Shown in pieces: positions 16,173-25,259 of a DNA stretch of 34,321 bases (positions within the stretch are counted from its first letter, which is position 1; each line of letters begins with the position of its first letter). Location of the stretch: NCBI GenBank assembly GCA_024277725.1, contig JAJRUP010000231.1, positions 1 through 34,321 of the forward strand. Reading direction: 5' to 3'. Source of the stretch: a bacterium. GTDB taxonomy: Bacteria > CG2-30-53-67. The position numbers and the translations under genes were made by a program. The notes beneath the pieces were generated by a model. The model saw only the letters and a program-made list of their open reading frames with translations, was not told where the DNA came from and made no database searches.

Positions 16173-17105
16173 ATGAAACATCAGGACAACATGAAGAATA
16201 CGGAAGAGAATAACAAAAACATCGTAAAAAGTGACGGTGAAAAAGGAACCGCTCTCGTCAAGAGCGACGCCCTCCACCGTTATATGGCCGAGGTCCGCCG
16301 GCACCCTCTTCTCTCCCGCGAAGAGGAGCACAAACTCGCCGTACGTTATTATCAGACGGGGGACCCCGATGCCGCCCAACAGCTTGTCCTGGGAAATCTC
16401 CGGCTGGTCATCAAGATTGCCTTCGATTTCGTCCGCCTCTACCAGAACACCCTCGATTTGATCCAGGAAGGAAATATCGGACTGATGCAGGCCGTTAAAA
16501 AGTACAATCCCTTTAAAGGGGTCAAACTTTCCACCTATGCCGCCTGGTGGATCCGCGCCTACATCCTGAAATTTATCATGAACAATTACCGGATCTACAA
16601 AATCGGGACAACGGAGGCCCAAAAAAAACTTTTCTATAAATTAAACCAGGAAATGGAAAAACTGAGCGCCCTCGGGGAGGCACCAAGCCCCAAACTGCTG
16701 GCCCGGCATTTCGACGTCCGGGAGGCCGACGTGGTCGAGATGCAGCAAATTTTGAAAGAAGACGACCTTTCCCTCGACGCCCCGATTCAGGAGGATTCCC
16801 AGACCCCCCTGATGCATTTCTTCTCCTCCACGGAACGGCCCGTCGATGAACAGCTGGCCGAAGCGGAACTGATGGATGCCTTTCGGGAAAAACTCCGGGA
16901 TTTTTCCGGGACCCTGACGGAAAAGGAAGCAGCCATTCTGCAACAGCGCCTCCTGGCCGACCCGCCGGCAACGCTCCAGGAGATCGGTGACGCCCACCAA
17001 ATCAGTCGGGAACGGGTGCGGCAGATCGAAAAACGGGTGATCAAGAAACTGAAGGAATATCTGTCGCAGTTCAGGGAGTTCGACGGAATCGAAATCGACC
17101 CCTAA
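16173..17105 (+). CDS. rpoH: RNA polymerase sigma-32 (heat-shock) factor
   Basis: A group-3 sigma-70-family factor of about 310 residues. Region 2 contains the core-binding and -10 recognition segment (NLRLVIKIAF, DLIQEGNIGLMQAVKKY, STYAAWWIRAYI), including the QEGN stretch typical of RpoH. Region 4 at the C-terminus has the helix-turn-helix TLQEIGDAHQISRERVRQIE. The track begins at a TTG inside the DUF721 gene, which is unlikely. ATG 16173 and ATG 16191 (AGGA 4 nt upstream) are both possible; the conserved fold begins later. The next gene is the small heat-shock protein, a classic RpoH target. A hairpin GCGACC/GGTCGC at 17132-17150 follows the stop but has no T-run. Confidence 0.93.
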   Translation: MKHQDNMKNTEENNKNIVKSDGEKGTALVKSDALHRYMAEVRRHPLLSREEEHKLAVRYYQTGDPDAAQQLVLGNLRLVIKIAFDFVRLYQNTLDLIQEGNIGLMQAVKKYNPFKGVKLSTYAAWWIRAYILKFIMNNYRIYKIGTTEAQKKLFYKLNQEMEKLSALGEAPSPKLLARHFDVREADVVEMQQILKEDDLSLDAPIQEDSQTPLMHFFSSTERPVDEQLAEAELMDAFREKLRDFSGTLTEKEAAILQQRLLADPPATLQEIGDAHQISRERVRQIEKRVIKKLKEYLSQFREFDGIEIDP

Positions 17106-17173
17106 ATGAGAGATCGGCAGAATCGTCTTGAGCGACCCCGGGCAGGTCGCCGGACTTGGCTCGCCCACCCCTC

Positions 17174-17201
17174 TTGACATCCTCTCTTTCACGATTATCT
17201 T
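17174..17201 (+). promoter_or_regulatory. hsp20 promoter
   Basis: TTGACA, 16 bp, TATCTT stands about 75 bp before the hsp20 start. The CTTGACA -35 is also close to the sigma-32 box CTTGAAA, but no CCCCAT-type -10 is evident, so the sigma class is undecided. Confidence 0.5.
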
Positions 17202-17276
17202 TTTCATAACAGAAGATCGAATGAGTCGGCCGCTCATGTATGGTGCATTATCAAGTATTGGAAAGGAGTGAAGGCC

Positions 17277-17720
17277 ATGTCCATTTTAACCACCGCATAC
17301 GATCCGATTGCAACTTTCAACACGCTCAATGAGTGGATCAATGGAGAGTTGCAGGACCTTCCCGCGACCCGATTTCTGAATGACGAGAAGGAATGGTATC
17401 CCGCTGTCGATATCCTGGAAAATGAAGATGCCTTTTTCATCAAGGTCGAACTGCCCGAAGTGGACGAGCAGGCGATCGACATGAAGATCGACCACCAGGT
17501 TCTCTCCCTCAGCGGGGAACGGAAGATGGAAGAAGGTGAAGAGACCTGCCATATCCGGCGGAGGGAGCGCAGCTATGGTACCTTTGCTCGCACCTTCCGG
17601 CTTCCCGATTCCGTCGACACCGACAAGGTGCATGCCACCATGAAACAGGGGATTCTCACCATCACCCTTCCCAAAAAGGAAGAGACCAAGCCGAAAACCG
17701 TCAAGGTGGAAATCAAATAA
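17277..17720 (+). CDS. Hsp20 / alpha-crystallin small heat-shock protein
   Basis: A 147-residue ATP-independent holdase chaperone. The alpha-crystallin domain occupies about 42-140 (WYPAVDILENEDAFFIKVELPEV at its start is typical), with the ITLPKKEE segment near the end and a short tail. The ATG at 17277 is preferred to the GTG at 17268 because AGGAG sits at correct spacing for the former and abuts the latter. It follows rpoH on the same strand and ends before a terminator hairpin, consistent with a heat-shock unit. Confidence 0.95.
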   Translation: MSILTTAYDPIATFNTLNEWINGELQDLPATRFLNDEKEWYPAVDILENEDAFFIKVELPEVDEQAIDMKIDHQVLSLSGERKMEEGEETCHIRRRERSYGTFARTFRLPDSVDTDKVHATMKQGILTITLPKKEETKPKTVKVEIK

Positions 17721-17752
17721 GCAGGAACGGATCTCACCGGATTTCCTCCCTC

Positions 17753-17786
17753 GGGAGGCGGATCTTTCCGCCTCCCCCTCTTCTTC
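17753..17786. terminator. Terminator between hsp20 and dtxR-feoA
   Basis: GGGAGGCGGA, loop TCTT, TCCGCCTCCC is a perfect 10-bp stem followed by a pyrimidine-rich run. It separates the convergent genes. Confidence 0.65.
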
Positions 17787-17824
17787 CCCTCCCGGAATCT
17801 TCTGGGCAAGGGAAGCAGCCCGGC

Positions 17825-18481
17825 CTATGACCGCCAGACATGGACCTCCCGGGCGATCTCCCGGTCGAGGGCAAGAGTCGTTTCTTCGAAGAGGATCACC
17901 AGTGCGGGCTGTTTCTGATGAATCTTGACTCGCGTGCCGGGAAAGAGCCCCATGGAGGTCAGTTGATCAAGACGTTCATGGTCTCCCGTAGAGATATAGG
18001 CGATCTTTCCTTCGGCACCGGTCGCCAGTTCATCGAGGGGAGCGATGAGGCTCTTGAGCTTCGTCCGTCTCTCGGAACAGCAGGCGCCGGGCGGGATGGG
18101 ACGACCATGGGGGCAGGCCGTGGGGTGCCCCAGGAGCGTACAGATGCTGTCCGCCAGTTCCTCCGTCAGAACATGCTCCAGATCACAGGCCGACTCCTCG
18201 AAGAGGTCAACATTTTTCACCACCAGGACATCGGAAATCAGCCGCTCCGCAAGACGGTGCCGTCGGATAATCCGGTCGGCCAGGATCTTCCCCTCCGCAG
18301 TGGAGCGAACCCGCCCTTTCCCGTCGATCTCGATCAAATTCTCCCGACGAAGGAAATCGATCTGGGCCGAGGTGAGAGGATGATGCAGGTGCCCCGCCTG
18401 AAGATCCTCCTGCAGGACCTCGCCTTTTTCCGCCAGTGTCCCTACCAACTCCATCGCCTCTTCCCGATCAATACGTTCCAT
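17825..18481 (-). CDS. DtxR-type metalloregulator fused to FeoA domain
   Basis: A 218-residue protein. The first ~70 residues form a winged helix-turn-helix of the DtxR/MntR family, about 70-140 the metal-binding/dimerisation domain with DLFEESACDLEHVLTEE, then a Cys-rich linker (TACPHGRPIPPGACC). Residues about 145-218 are a FeoA/SH3-like domain. AGGAGG lies 5 nt upstream of the ATG and overlaps the end of feoB, 9 bp away, so the two are translationally linked. No separate FeoA is present, so the fused domain may serve both regulation and FeoB contact. It likely represses feoB when Fe(II) or Mn(II) is plentiful. Confidence 0.88.
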   Translation of the reverse strand: MERIDREEAMELVGTLAEKGEVLQEDLQAGHLHHPLTSAQIDFLRRENLIEIDGKGRVRSTAEGKILADRIIRRHRLAERLISDVLVVKNVDLFEESACDLEHVLTEELADSICTLLGHPTACPHGRPIPPGACCSERRTKLKSLIAPLDELATGAEGKIAYISTGDHERLDQLTSMGLFPGTRVKIHQKQPALVILFEETTLALDREIAREVHVWRS

Positions 18482-18490
18482 GGCCGCCTC

Positions 18491-20452
18491 CTAAAATATC
18501 GGTACGGAATGTAACAAAAGATTCAGAACCCCTCCCACCAGGACCGCATAGACCAGAATAAAGGTCACCATGAAAAGAGAGGTTTTCTTTCCATGCTCTT
18601 TGATCATGACAAAATAATTTGCCAGACAGGGAACAAAGAGTACCATGACCGTCGTACTGACCGTCAACTGTATCAGGTCAAGCCCTCCGCTCTCGGCAAG
18701 ACGAAAAAGACCTGCGGCACCGTAATCCCGTCTGAGAAACCCCAAGATGAAGGATTCAGCAGTCTTGCCGGGCAATCCGAGAATCCCCTTGAGCACAGGC
18801 TCGATCCCGCGCTGAATCCAGTCGAGCAGATGCAACCGGCTGAGGACGAAGAGAATAAATGTGCCGAGCATGAAGAGGGGGACGGCCTCTTTCAGAAACC
18901 ATTTTACCCGGTAGTAGGTCTTGATCAGGATATTGGAAAGCTTGGGGATCCGAAGAGGGGGAATCTCGATCAGGAAATCGGAACTCTTCCCCGGCAAAAC
19001 CTTCGCCGCGAGGTAACCGACGATCAGAAGCTGCATCAGGACCGTCACCGCCACGATTCCCATGGCCTTCATGGAGATCCCGCCGATCAACCCCATGATC
19101 ACCCCTAACTGGGCGGAACAGGGGACACCAAGCGCCAAGAGGAGTGTCGCAATCACCCGTTCCTTTCGGGTGTTCAGGATCCGCGTCGTTAATGTCGCCA
19201 TGGTATCGCACCCCAGCCCGAGGACCATGGGAAGCACCGCCCGGCCGTTGAGACCGATTTTTTTGAAGATTTTGTTGCTCATGACCGTCAACCGGGGAAG
19301 ATAACCGGAATCTTCCAGGAGCCCGAAAAAGATGAAAAAGAAACTGACCACCGGAAGAACAATGGCCACGGAATAGGTGAGTCCAACGGAAAGAACGCCG
19401 TATTCCCCGACCAGCACATCGTGGACCAGGGGCAGGGGAATGAACGCGTCGATCACCCGGGTCAAAAAAGGGGTAATAAACCTTCCGAATACCACCGATT
19501 CGAGATAGTCTACGCAGATCCCTGCCCCGAAGCGCCCCACAAAGAGATACATCACAGACAACAGCACGAGCAGGATCGGGGCGCCGAAGAGGGGGTGCAT
19601 GGCCCAGTTGCCCCATTTCTCCCGACGCTGCGAAGTCCGCTTTTTTTCCTGGTGTACAACACCCCGGAAGATCCGATCCACCCAGGCCTGCCGCTGTTTA
19701 AGAATAACATACCCCAGGGGTTCACCGAACTCATCCCGGGTACGCTCTACAATGGCCTCGATGTCTTCTTTCTTCAATCCCCCTTTTTGCCCCTCCAAAA
19801 GGCCCGCCAGTTTCCCGTCGCCTGCCAGGATGGTAAGCGAAAGAAATCGTCGGGAAAGTCCCGTCTCCGGCAGGAGAGGAGACAATGCTTTGATGGCGTC
19901 TTCAATGGAGGGGTGGAAACTGAATTTCTTTTCCTGCGCGGATAAATCGTTCAAAGACTTCCGAATTCGGCGCAATCCCCTCCGTTCCGTGGCAACAGTG
20001 GGGATCACCTGGCTCCCTAAAAGCTTCGAGAGTTTTTCCGTATCGACGGTAATTCCCCGCTCCTCGGCCTCATCAAACATATTCAGGGCCAGTATCATCG
20101 GAAGCTCCATATCGGCAAGCTGGGAATAAATCAACAGGGCCCGTTTCAGATTCTTGGCATCGGCTACCTGCAGGATCCCGACATCTTCCGAACGGAGCAG
20201 GATATTCCGCGTGACCTCTTCGTCCTCGGATTTGGGAATCAGGCTGTTCACGCCGGGACTGTCGATGATCTTGATCGATTCCCGCCCCCCACCGGACGTC
20301 TGGATAATCCCCTCGGAAACCTCAACGGAGGTCCCGGGATAATTGGAGACTGTCACATACCGTCCGGTGAGAAGTCCGAAGATAACGCTCTTGCCCACAT
20401 TGGGATTCCCCACCAGGATGATCGTACGGGGTGAATGTTTCGACGTTTTCAA
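18491..20452 (-). CDS. feoB: Ferrous iron transporter FeoB
   Basis: A 653-residue inner-membrane Fe(II) transporter. The N-terminal G domain has G1 GNPNVGKS (15-22), G3 DSPG (usually DLPG) and G4 NMFD. The membrane part has two Gate regions containing GLGCDTMATLTTR and GVPCSAQLG, each with the expected Cys. The start is a TTG at 20452 and no ATG is available: an in-frame stop lies 10 codons upstream. AAGG sits 10 nt before it. It is shorter than E. coli FeoB (773 aa), mainly in the linker and C-terminus. The DtxR-FeoA gene follows immediately. Confidence 0.95.
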   Translation of the reverse strand: MKTSKHSPRTIILVGNPNVGKSVIFGLLTGRYVTVSNYPGTSVEVSEGIIQTSGGGRESIKIIDSPGVNSLIPKSEDEEVTRNILLRSEDVGILQVADAKNLKRALLIYSQLADMELPMILALNMFDEAEERGITVDTEKLSKLLGSQVIPTVATERRGLRRIRKSLNDLSAQEKKFSFHPSIEDAIKALSPLLPETGLSRRFLSLTILAGDGKLAGLLEGQKGGLKKEDIEAIVERTRDEFGEPLGYVILKQRQAWVDRIFRGVVHQEKKRTSQRREKWGNWAMHPLFGAPILLVLLSVMYLFVGRFGAGICVDYLESVVFGRFITPFLTRVIDAFIPLPLVHDVLVGEYGVLSVGLTYSVAIVLPVVSFFFIFFGLLEDSGYLPRLTVMSNKIFKKIGLNGRAVLPMVLGLGCDTMATLTTRILNTRKERVIATLLLALGVPCSAQLGVIMGLIGGISMKAMGIVAVTVLMQLLIVGYLAAKVLPGKSSDFLIEIPPLRIPKLSNILIKTYYRVKWFLKEAVPLFMLGTFILFVLSRLHLLDWIQRGIEPVLKGILGLPGKTAESFILGFLRRDYGAAGLFRLAESGGLDLIQLTVSTTVMVLFVPCLANYFVMIKEHGKKTSLFMVTFILVYAVLVGGVLNLLLHSVPIF

Positions 20453-20508
20453 TACCTTCTCGCCTTTTCCTTCTTTTTTCTACCAAGAACCCAGCAAAGA
20501 CGATGAAC

Positions 20509-20537
20509 ATACTATTACAATCCCGGCCCAAAAACAA
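20509..20537 (-). promoter_or_regulatory. Candidate feoB promoter
   Basis: On the minus strand TTGTTT, 17 bp, TAGTAT, giving a leader of about 50 nt to the feoB TTG start. Confidence 0.4.
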
Positions 20538-20566
20538 ACGGTTTTCCCTTGAATTTCTCCCCGTCC

Positions 20567-20585
20567 TTGCCTATGATGAGGCTAA
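20567..20585. promoter_or_regulatory. Spaced palindrome upstream of feoB, possible metalloregulator site
   Basis: TTGCCT, 6 bp, AGGCTAA. The TTGCCT/AGG arms resemble MntR-type operators more than the TTAGG/CCTAA DtxR box. It lies about 30 bp upstream of the predicted -35, an unusual place for a repressor. Confidence 0.25.
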
Positions 20586-20596
20586 ATACAAACTGA

Positions 20597-20739
20597 GTGG
20601 GCCTGTTCGTGAATAGGATAGCCTATCGAAAGGGCCGTAGGGTGGTCTCATCAAAACCTGAGGCATGTCGCAGGGAGCGGAATGCCGAGGAGGCCCTTCT
20701 ACGGCACTTGTATGCTATCGCATTTACGAATAGGGCCAC
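20597..20739. repeat. Quasi-palindromic repeat, copy R3 (143 bp)
   Basis: The left end GTGGGCCTGTTCGTGAATAG and the right end TTTACGAATAGGGCCAC are near reverse complements. The complementarity extends inward through GATAGC and GCCGTAG, making the longest hairpin of the family. The centre is longer than in R1 and R2 and different. It lies between the divergent feoB and nadE genes. Confidence 0.75.
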
Positions 20740-20769
20740 AAAGGTAGTCTTTTTTCCGAGAGCAGGTCT

Positions 20770-22539
20770 ATGCGATGTCTCCGCGTGGGAATGGCCCAGA
20801 TCAACCCGGTTGTCGGCGATCTGACGGGAAACCGTAAGAAGATCCTCGACAACATCCGGAAGGCACGAAAACAGGGCGTACAGCTTTTGACCTTCCCGGA
20901 ACTGGTCGTCACCGGCTATCCCCCCAAGGACCTCCTGTTAAAACCGAAATTCATCCGTAAAAACATCGACATCATCGATTCGATCCTGCCCGAAACGGAA
21001 GGGATCTGCGTCATCATCGGCTTCGTCGATATCGCCGAGGATCTCTATAACGCCGCAGCGATCCTCCACGACGGGAAGTGGATCGGGACCCAGCACAAGA
21101 TCTACCTGCCGAACTATGATGTCTTTGATGAAAATCGTTACTTCCAAGCCGGAACGACGAGTACCCTCTATGACCTGGACTGCGCACTCTTCGGCGTTAA
21201 CATCTGTGAGGACATCTGGTTCCCGGGCGGCCCCACCATGGAAATGGCCAAGAGCGGTGCAGAGATTGTCATCAACATTTCGGCTTCTCCTTTTCACGCC
21301 GGCAAGGGGGGTATGCGGAAGCAGATGATCTCGACCCGGGCCAAGGACAATCTCACCTTCGTGCTCTTCAACAATCTAATCGGCGGCCAGGACGATCTGG
21401 TTTTCGATGGACGGAGCATGATCGCCGACCCCGAAGGACGCATCGTCATCACGGGTCGCTCCTTCGCCGAAGACCTGATCCTGGCCGATCTGAACCTCTC
21501 GGAAGTGCGGCAACACCGCCTGAAAAGCCCCCGGAACCGACGGAATGTCCTGGAAGCCAAAATGGCGGGAAACCTGTTGCCGGTCATCGTCTCGGAAGGA
21601 AAAACAAAACCGTTCCGGAAGAGGAGCTGCCGGCAAAAAATCAATGTCCGGACCAACCCTTTCCTGCTGAAACCTTCGGAAGAGATCTATAACCCCTACG
21701 AAGAGGTCTATGCGGCTCTCATGCTCGGACTTGCAGATTATGCCGGGAAAAATGCCTTCAAGAAGGTGATCATCGGCATCTCCGGGGGGATCGATTCCGC
21801 CCTGACGGCCGCTCTCGCCGTCGACGCCCTGGGCGCCTCCAATGTGGTCGGTGTCGCCATGCCGAGCGGGATTTCCTCCCCGGAAAGCCTGGACGATGCC
21901 CGGACGCTCGCGGAGAACCTTCATTTCCCCCTGAAAGTGATCGACATAGAAGAGATCTTCCAGACCTTTCTTGCAACCCTTGCAAACCCCTTCCAGGGGA
22001 CGAAAAGGGATACGACGGAAGAGAATATCCAGGCCCGTATTCGGGGGATCCTCCTGATGGCCCTTTCCAACAAATTCGGATACCTTGTCTTGAGTACGGG
22101 CAACAAGTCGGAAGTCGCCGTCGGCTATGCAACACTTTACGGAGATATGGCCGGCGGACTGGCCGTCCTTTCGGACGTTCCCAAGACACTGGTATACAAA
22201 CTCGCCGACTACCGGAACGGTCTGGGGGAAGAACCGGTCATCCCCCGGCGCATCCTCACCAAACCCCCTTCCGCAGAACTGGCACCGGGGCAGAAGGATT
22301 CCGACACATTGCCCGATTACGAAATATTGGACGGCATCCTCCATGCCTACATAGAGTTGGACCACGGAACCGACGAGATCGTGGCACGCGGTTACGACAG
22401 GGCCATTGTCAATGACGTAATTCGGATGATCGACCGGAACGAATACAAACGCCAACAGGCGGCACCGGGGATCCGCATCACACCACGGGCCTTCGGTTCA
22501 GGCCGGAGACTTCCGATCACGAATAAGTATCGAGGGTGA
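20770..22539 (+). CDS. nadE: Glutamine-dependent NAD+ synthase
   Basis: A 589-residue two-domain enzyme that makes NAD+ from nicotinate adenine dinucleotide using glutamine. The N-terminal nitrilase-type glutaminase has the Glu44-Lys110-Cys146 triad (FPELVVTGYPP, QHKIYLP, GVNICEDIW). The C-terminal synthetase has the PP-loop SGGIDS at 338-343 and the LSTGNKSE motif. Ammonia made in the first domain is channelled to the second in this family. AGG is about 5 nt from the ATG. The gene begins 30 bp after repeat R3, so its promoter probably lies in or near the repeat. Confidence 0.97.
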   Translation: MRCLRVGMAQINPVVGDLTGNRKKILDNIRKARKQGVQLLTFPELVVTGYPPKDLLLKPKFIRKNIDIIDSILPETEGICVIIGFVDIAEDLYNAAAILHDGKWIGTQHKIYLPNYDVFDENRYFQAGTTSTLYDLDCALFGVNICEDIWFPGGPTMEMAKSGAEIVINISASPFHAGKGGMRKQMISTRAKDNLTFVLFNNLIGGQDDLVFDGRSMIADPEGRIVITGRSFAEDLILADLNLSEVRQHRLKSPRNRRNVLEAKMAGNLLPVIVSEGKTKPFRKRSCRQKINVRTNPFLLKPSEEIYNPYEEVYAALMLGLADYAGKNAFKKVIIGISGGIDSALTAALAVDALGASNVVGVAMPSGISSPESLDDARTLAENLHFPLKVIDIEEIFQTFLATLANPFQGTKRDTTEENIQARIRGILLMALSNKFGYLVLSTGNKSEVAVGYATLYGDMAGGLAVLSDVPKTLVYKLADYRNGLGEEPVIPRRILTKPPSAELAPGQKDSDTLPDYEILDGILHAYIELDHGTDEIVARGYDRAIVNDVIRMIDRNEYKRQQAAPGIRITPRAFGSGRRLPITNKYRG

Positions 22540-22547
22540 ATACAATA

Positions 22548-22676
22548 GGGGCCAAGGGGTCCAGGGTTCGAGGGTTCAAGTGAATGAACCTAACGTTCTT
22601 CGTAGTGTCAATGCTTCCACTCGACCCCTCGACCCCTCGACCCCTCGAATCCTTGAATCCTTGAATCCTGGGATCC
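22548..22676. repeat. Inverted arrays of 8-bp units
   Basis: Four octamers (GGGGCCAA, GGGGTCCA, GGGTTCGA, GGGTTCAA) at 22548-22579 face seven octamers at 22621-22676 in the opposite orientation (TCGACCCC three times, TCGAATCC, TTGAATCC twice, TGGGATCC). A unique 41-bp centre separates the arrays. The two can pair into a long imperfect hairpin. The right array ends 11 bp before the FAD oxidoreductase start. Confidence 0.85.
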
Positions 22677-22687
22677 TTTAGTACATT

Positions 22688-23776
22688 ATGAACAACAAAT
22701 CCATCCGAATCATCGGGGCCGGTCCTTCGGGACTCTGTGCCGCGATCAATCTGGCCCGTGCCGGCTATGACGTCACCGTCTTTGAGGGAAGGGGGGACGT
22801 GGGGGCACGTTTTCACGGCGATTTCCAGGGAATCGAGAACTGGAGCACCGTCACGGACTTTCCGACACAATTGGAGGAAATGTCGATCCGTCCCGATTTT
22901 CTTTGTCATCCCTACACCACCGGCCGATTCTACATGAAAGGAAACTATGGGGGGGCCGTCCAATCGGACCGTCCCCTCTTTTACCTGACCTTACGGGGAC
23001 CTCAAGAGAATTCCCTGGATCGTTCCCTGCGCCGGCAGGCGGAAGAGGCCGGCGTGGAACTTCGCTTCAATCGACGCTGTACACCGCAGGAAGGGGAGAT
23101 CGTCGCCACCGGCCCCGCCCGCCCCAACGTCCTGGCCAGCGGCGTTACCTTCCGCACCGACCTGTCCGATACCATCATGGCCACCCTGAACAACGAGATC
23201 GCCCCCTGGGGCTATGCCTATCTGCTGGTCCGAAAAGGTCGGGGGACCCTGGCCAGCGTCTACTACAGGGATTTTCCAAAAGGGTTCGATTTTCTCGACC
23301 GGAGTATCCGGCACTTTCAGAAGAAGGTTCCCTTTGCCATGGAAGAGGCACATCGTTTTACAGGGTATGGAAACTTTACACCCGTCACAACGGCAGTCCA
23401 TCACGGTCGGCTCTACGTGGGAGAAGCCGCAGGATTTCAGGATTTTCTCTTCGGCTTCGGTATCCGCTACGCCCTGACCTCCGGCTACCTGGCCGCCCGC
23501 AGCATCATTGAGGACCGGGATTATGACACCCTCTGGCAGGAAACCATCGGGAAACGACTCACCACATCGCTGGCAAACCGGTACCTCTACCAGATCTTCG
23601 GTACCCTGGCACACCGCTTCATTATCTGGAGGACCACCCGGGGGAACCCCTGGCGTTTCATGCACCGTTTTTACAATTCCTCCGCTTCACGGGTGCTGGC
23701 CTGCCGACCGGCGGCACGATGGCTTGCCGGCACGCGGGGCGGAAAACCTTTACCCTGGAAAGAGGAATATTTATAA
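22688..23776 (+). CDS. FAD-dependent oxidoreductase, geranylgeranyl-reductase-like
   Basis: A 362-residue flavoprotein. The N-terminal Rossmann motif is IIGAGPSGLCAA with the second-strand acid in VTVFEGRGDVG. A later GEAAGFQDFLFGFGIRYAL segment is the FAD-binding GD-type motif of the geranylgeranyl reductase/p-hydroxybenzoate hydroxylase superfamily, with Glu in place of Asp. No transmembrane helix is obvious. The ribosome binding site is weak because the octamer repeat lies just upstream. The substrate cannot be predicted; isoprenoid or lipid double-bond reduction is possible by family. The outer-membrane protein gene follows 55 bp later on the same strand. Confidence 0.75.
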   Translation: MNNKSIRIIGAGPSGLCAAINLARAGYDVTVFEGRGDVGARFHGDFQGIENWSTVTDFPTQLEEMSIRPDFLCHPYTTGRFYMKGNYGGAVQSDRPLFYLTLRGPQENSLDRSLRRQAEEAGVELRFNRRCTPQEGEIVATGPARPNVLASGVTFRTDLSDTIMATLNNEIAPWGYAYLLVRKGRGTLASVYYRDFPKGFDFLDRSIRHFQKKVPFAMEEAHRFTGYGNFTPVTTAVHHGRLYVGEAAGFQDFLFGFGIRYALTSGYLAARSIIEDRDYDTLWQETIGKRLTTSLANRYLYQIFGTLAHRFIIWRTTRGNPWRFMHRFYNSSASRVLACRPAARWLAGTRGGKPLPWKEEYL

Positions 23777-23831
23777 TACGGGAGAAAACAATAGGGAAAA
23801 CATCGTACTGATCTTTCAACGAGGAGGGGTT

Positions 23832-25259
23832 ATGACAAAACACACTCTGCGAATCAGCCTGATCCTGTGTCTCTGCCTGACAGGATTCGCTCAACAGTCC
23901 TTTGCCGACTGGAATTATACCTTTATCCCGGCGGCATCACTCAATCTGGAGTACGATTCAAACATCTATTTCACATCTCGTGATGAGAAGAGTGACTTCA
24001 ACTACCATGGATCCGTTGTTCTTCCATTCCATGCCACGTCTGCCGCATCCGATTTTGCGTTTTCCTATCGTACCAGCAGGTTTCAATATACCTCAGAGCG
24101 CTCCGCCAATTACGGGAATCACTTTCTCGACTTCAGCGCCTCTCATACCGTTTCGCCCCGTCTCCACCTTTCCCTGACGGACCGCTACTCCATTACAAAG
24201 GATTCGGACCGTATTCTGCGGTCCGGCTCAATCGAGGGTGAAACGGGAATCATTGCCGAACGATCCAAAAGGAAATCAAATTCCATTACAGGCGGGATCG
24301 ACTACGCACTGACAAAGCGTTCCTCGTTGAGTCTGAGCGGAACGAACTCGTTCTATCGCTATTCCCCTGCCGAACGATATGATACGAAGACCAACGGCGG
24401 CAACCTCTCTTACAATTACGTTCTCAATCCGAAGAACACTCTTTTCACCACCGTCTCCTACTTTAACAGTGATTACTCAAGGGATTCCAGGCAACTCCGG
24501 GAAAATGCCCTTTATGCCTTCAACGGGCTTTTCAACGAACTCCTCTTCAGCTCCGAATTCGATCGATCGCGGAACACCTCGGCCTATATCGGCATCACCC
24601 ATCGTTTCTCTCCCACCCTGGAGACCACCCTTTACGCAGGAACGAGACGAACGAAGAATACAACCCTTGTGCTCCATCTGAAGGAAAGTCCCGGGAATTC
24701 CGTCATCATTTCCAATGCCAGCCCAAACAGTTTCGTGCAGTACACATTAACAAAATCGGACGGTTCCACGGCAAGACCTCTCGAATTGTCGGACAGCACG
24801 GGGACCCTCACCATTTCCGATGCCGAGATTGCAACAATGAACGATTCTGAAAAAACATCCGGCCTGGTTTATAGCCTCAATATCACAAAGTCCTTTTCCA
24901 CGTCTTCCCTCATCCTCGGGTTCAGTCAGGACGTCACCACACGGACCACCTTCGGGGGGACAACGGAACGGCAGGGCTACCAAGCCTCCTACACCTATCG
25001 CTTCTCCGACCGGCTCAGTGCCAATTTCAACGGACGCTATGACAAGAACACCCAGGAGTCGGACATCCGGGACGACAACTACAAAACCCTCCGACTGGGA
25101 ATCGCTTCAACCTTCGCCATCACCCGGCGTCTCTCCAGCCGGCTTTCCTGGGACCACACGAAGCAGAAACGGGATATCGAGGGAACGGTGAATATCCGCG
25201 ATACGGATCGGGATCTGATACTCCTCACCTTCACCTATGAATGGCCTTTAATCCATTAA
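23832..25259 (+). CDS. Outer-membrane beta-barrel protein, uncharacterised
   Basis: A 475-residue secreted protein. The ATG at 23832 has GAGGAGGGG upstream and opens a clear signal peptide (MTKHTLRISLILCLCLTG), with probable cleavage after QQSFA. The longer ORF from 23508 is out-of-frame read-through of the preceding gene. The mature part shows many short alternating polar/hydrophobic strands rich in Ser, Thr, Tyr and Arg, and it ends in a strand with TYEWPL. This is the pattern of a 16-20 strand barrel like those of the BBP2/EpsL-type porin families. No substrate is evident. Its last codons overlap the start of the CorC-type gene by 19 bp if that gene starts at 25241. Confidence 0.7.
   Translation: MTKHTLRISLILCLCLTGFAQQSFADWNYTFIPAASLNLEYDSNIYFTSRDEKSDFNYHGSVVLPFHATSAASDFAFSYRTSRFQYTSERSANYGNHFLDFSASHTVSPRLHLSLTDRYSITKDSDRILRSGSIEGETGIIAERSKRKSNSITGGIDYALTKRSSLSLSGTNSFYRYSPAERYDTKTNGGNLSYNYVLNPKNTLFTTVSYFNSDYSRDSRQLRENALYAFNGLFNELLFSSEFDRSRNTSAYIGITHRFSPTLETTLYAGTRRTKNTTLVLHLKESPGNSVIISNASPNSFVQYTLTKSDGSTARPLELSDSTGTLTISDAEIATMNDSEKTSGLVYSLNITKSFSTSSLILGFSQDVTTRTTFGGTTERQGYQASYTYRFSDRLSANFNGRYDKNTQESDIRDDNYKTLRLGIASTFAITRRLSSRLSWDHTKQKRDIEGTVNIRDTDRDLILLTFTYEWPLIH

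Noticed and set aside
17132-17150. Terminator after rpoH
   Set aside because: GCGACC/GGTCGC can pair but no T-run follows, so it is not called as a terminator.
21376-22455. 359-aa minus-strand ORF opposite nadE, and the 433-aa ORF at 27226-28527 opposite the 615-aa gene
   Set aside because: Both mirror well-supported genes and show no motif or ribosome binding site of their own.
22548-22676. CRISPR array
   Set aside because: Units are only 8 bp, directly adjacent and without spacers, and no cas gene is near.
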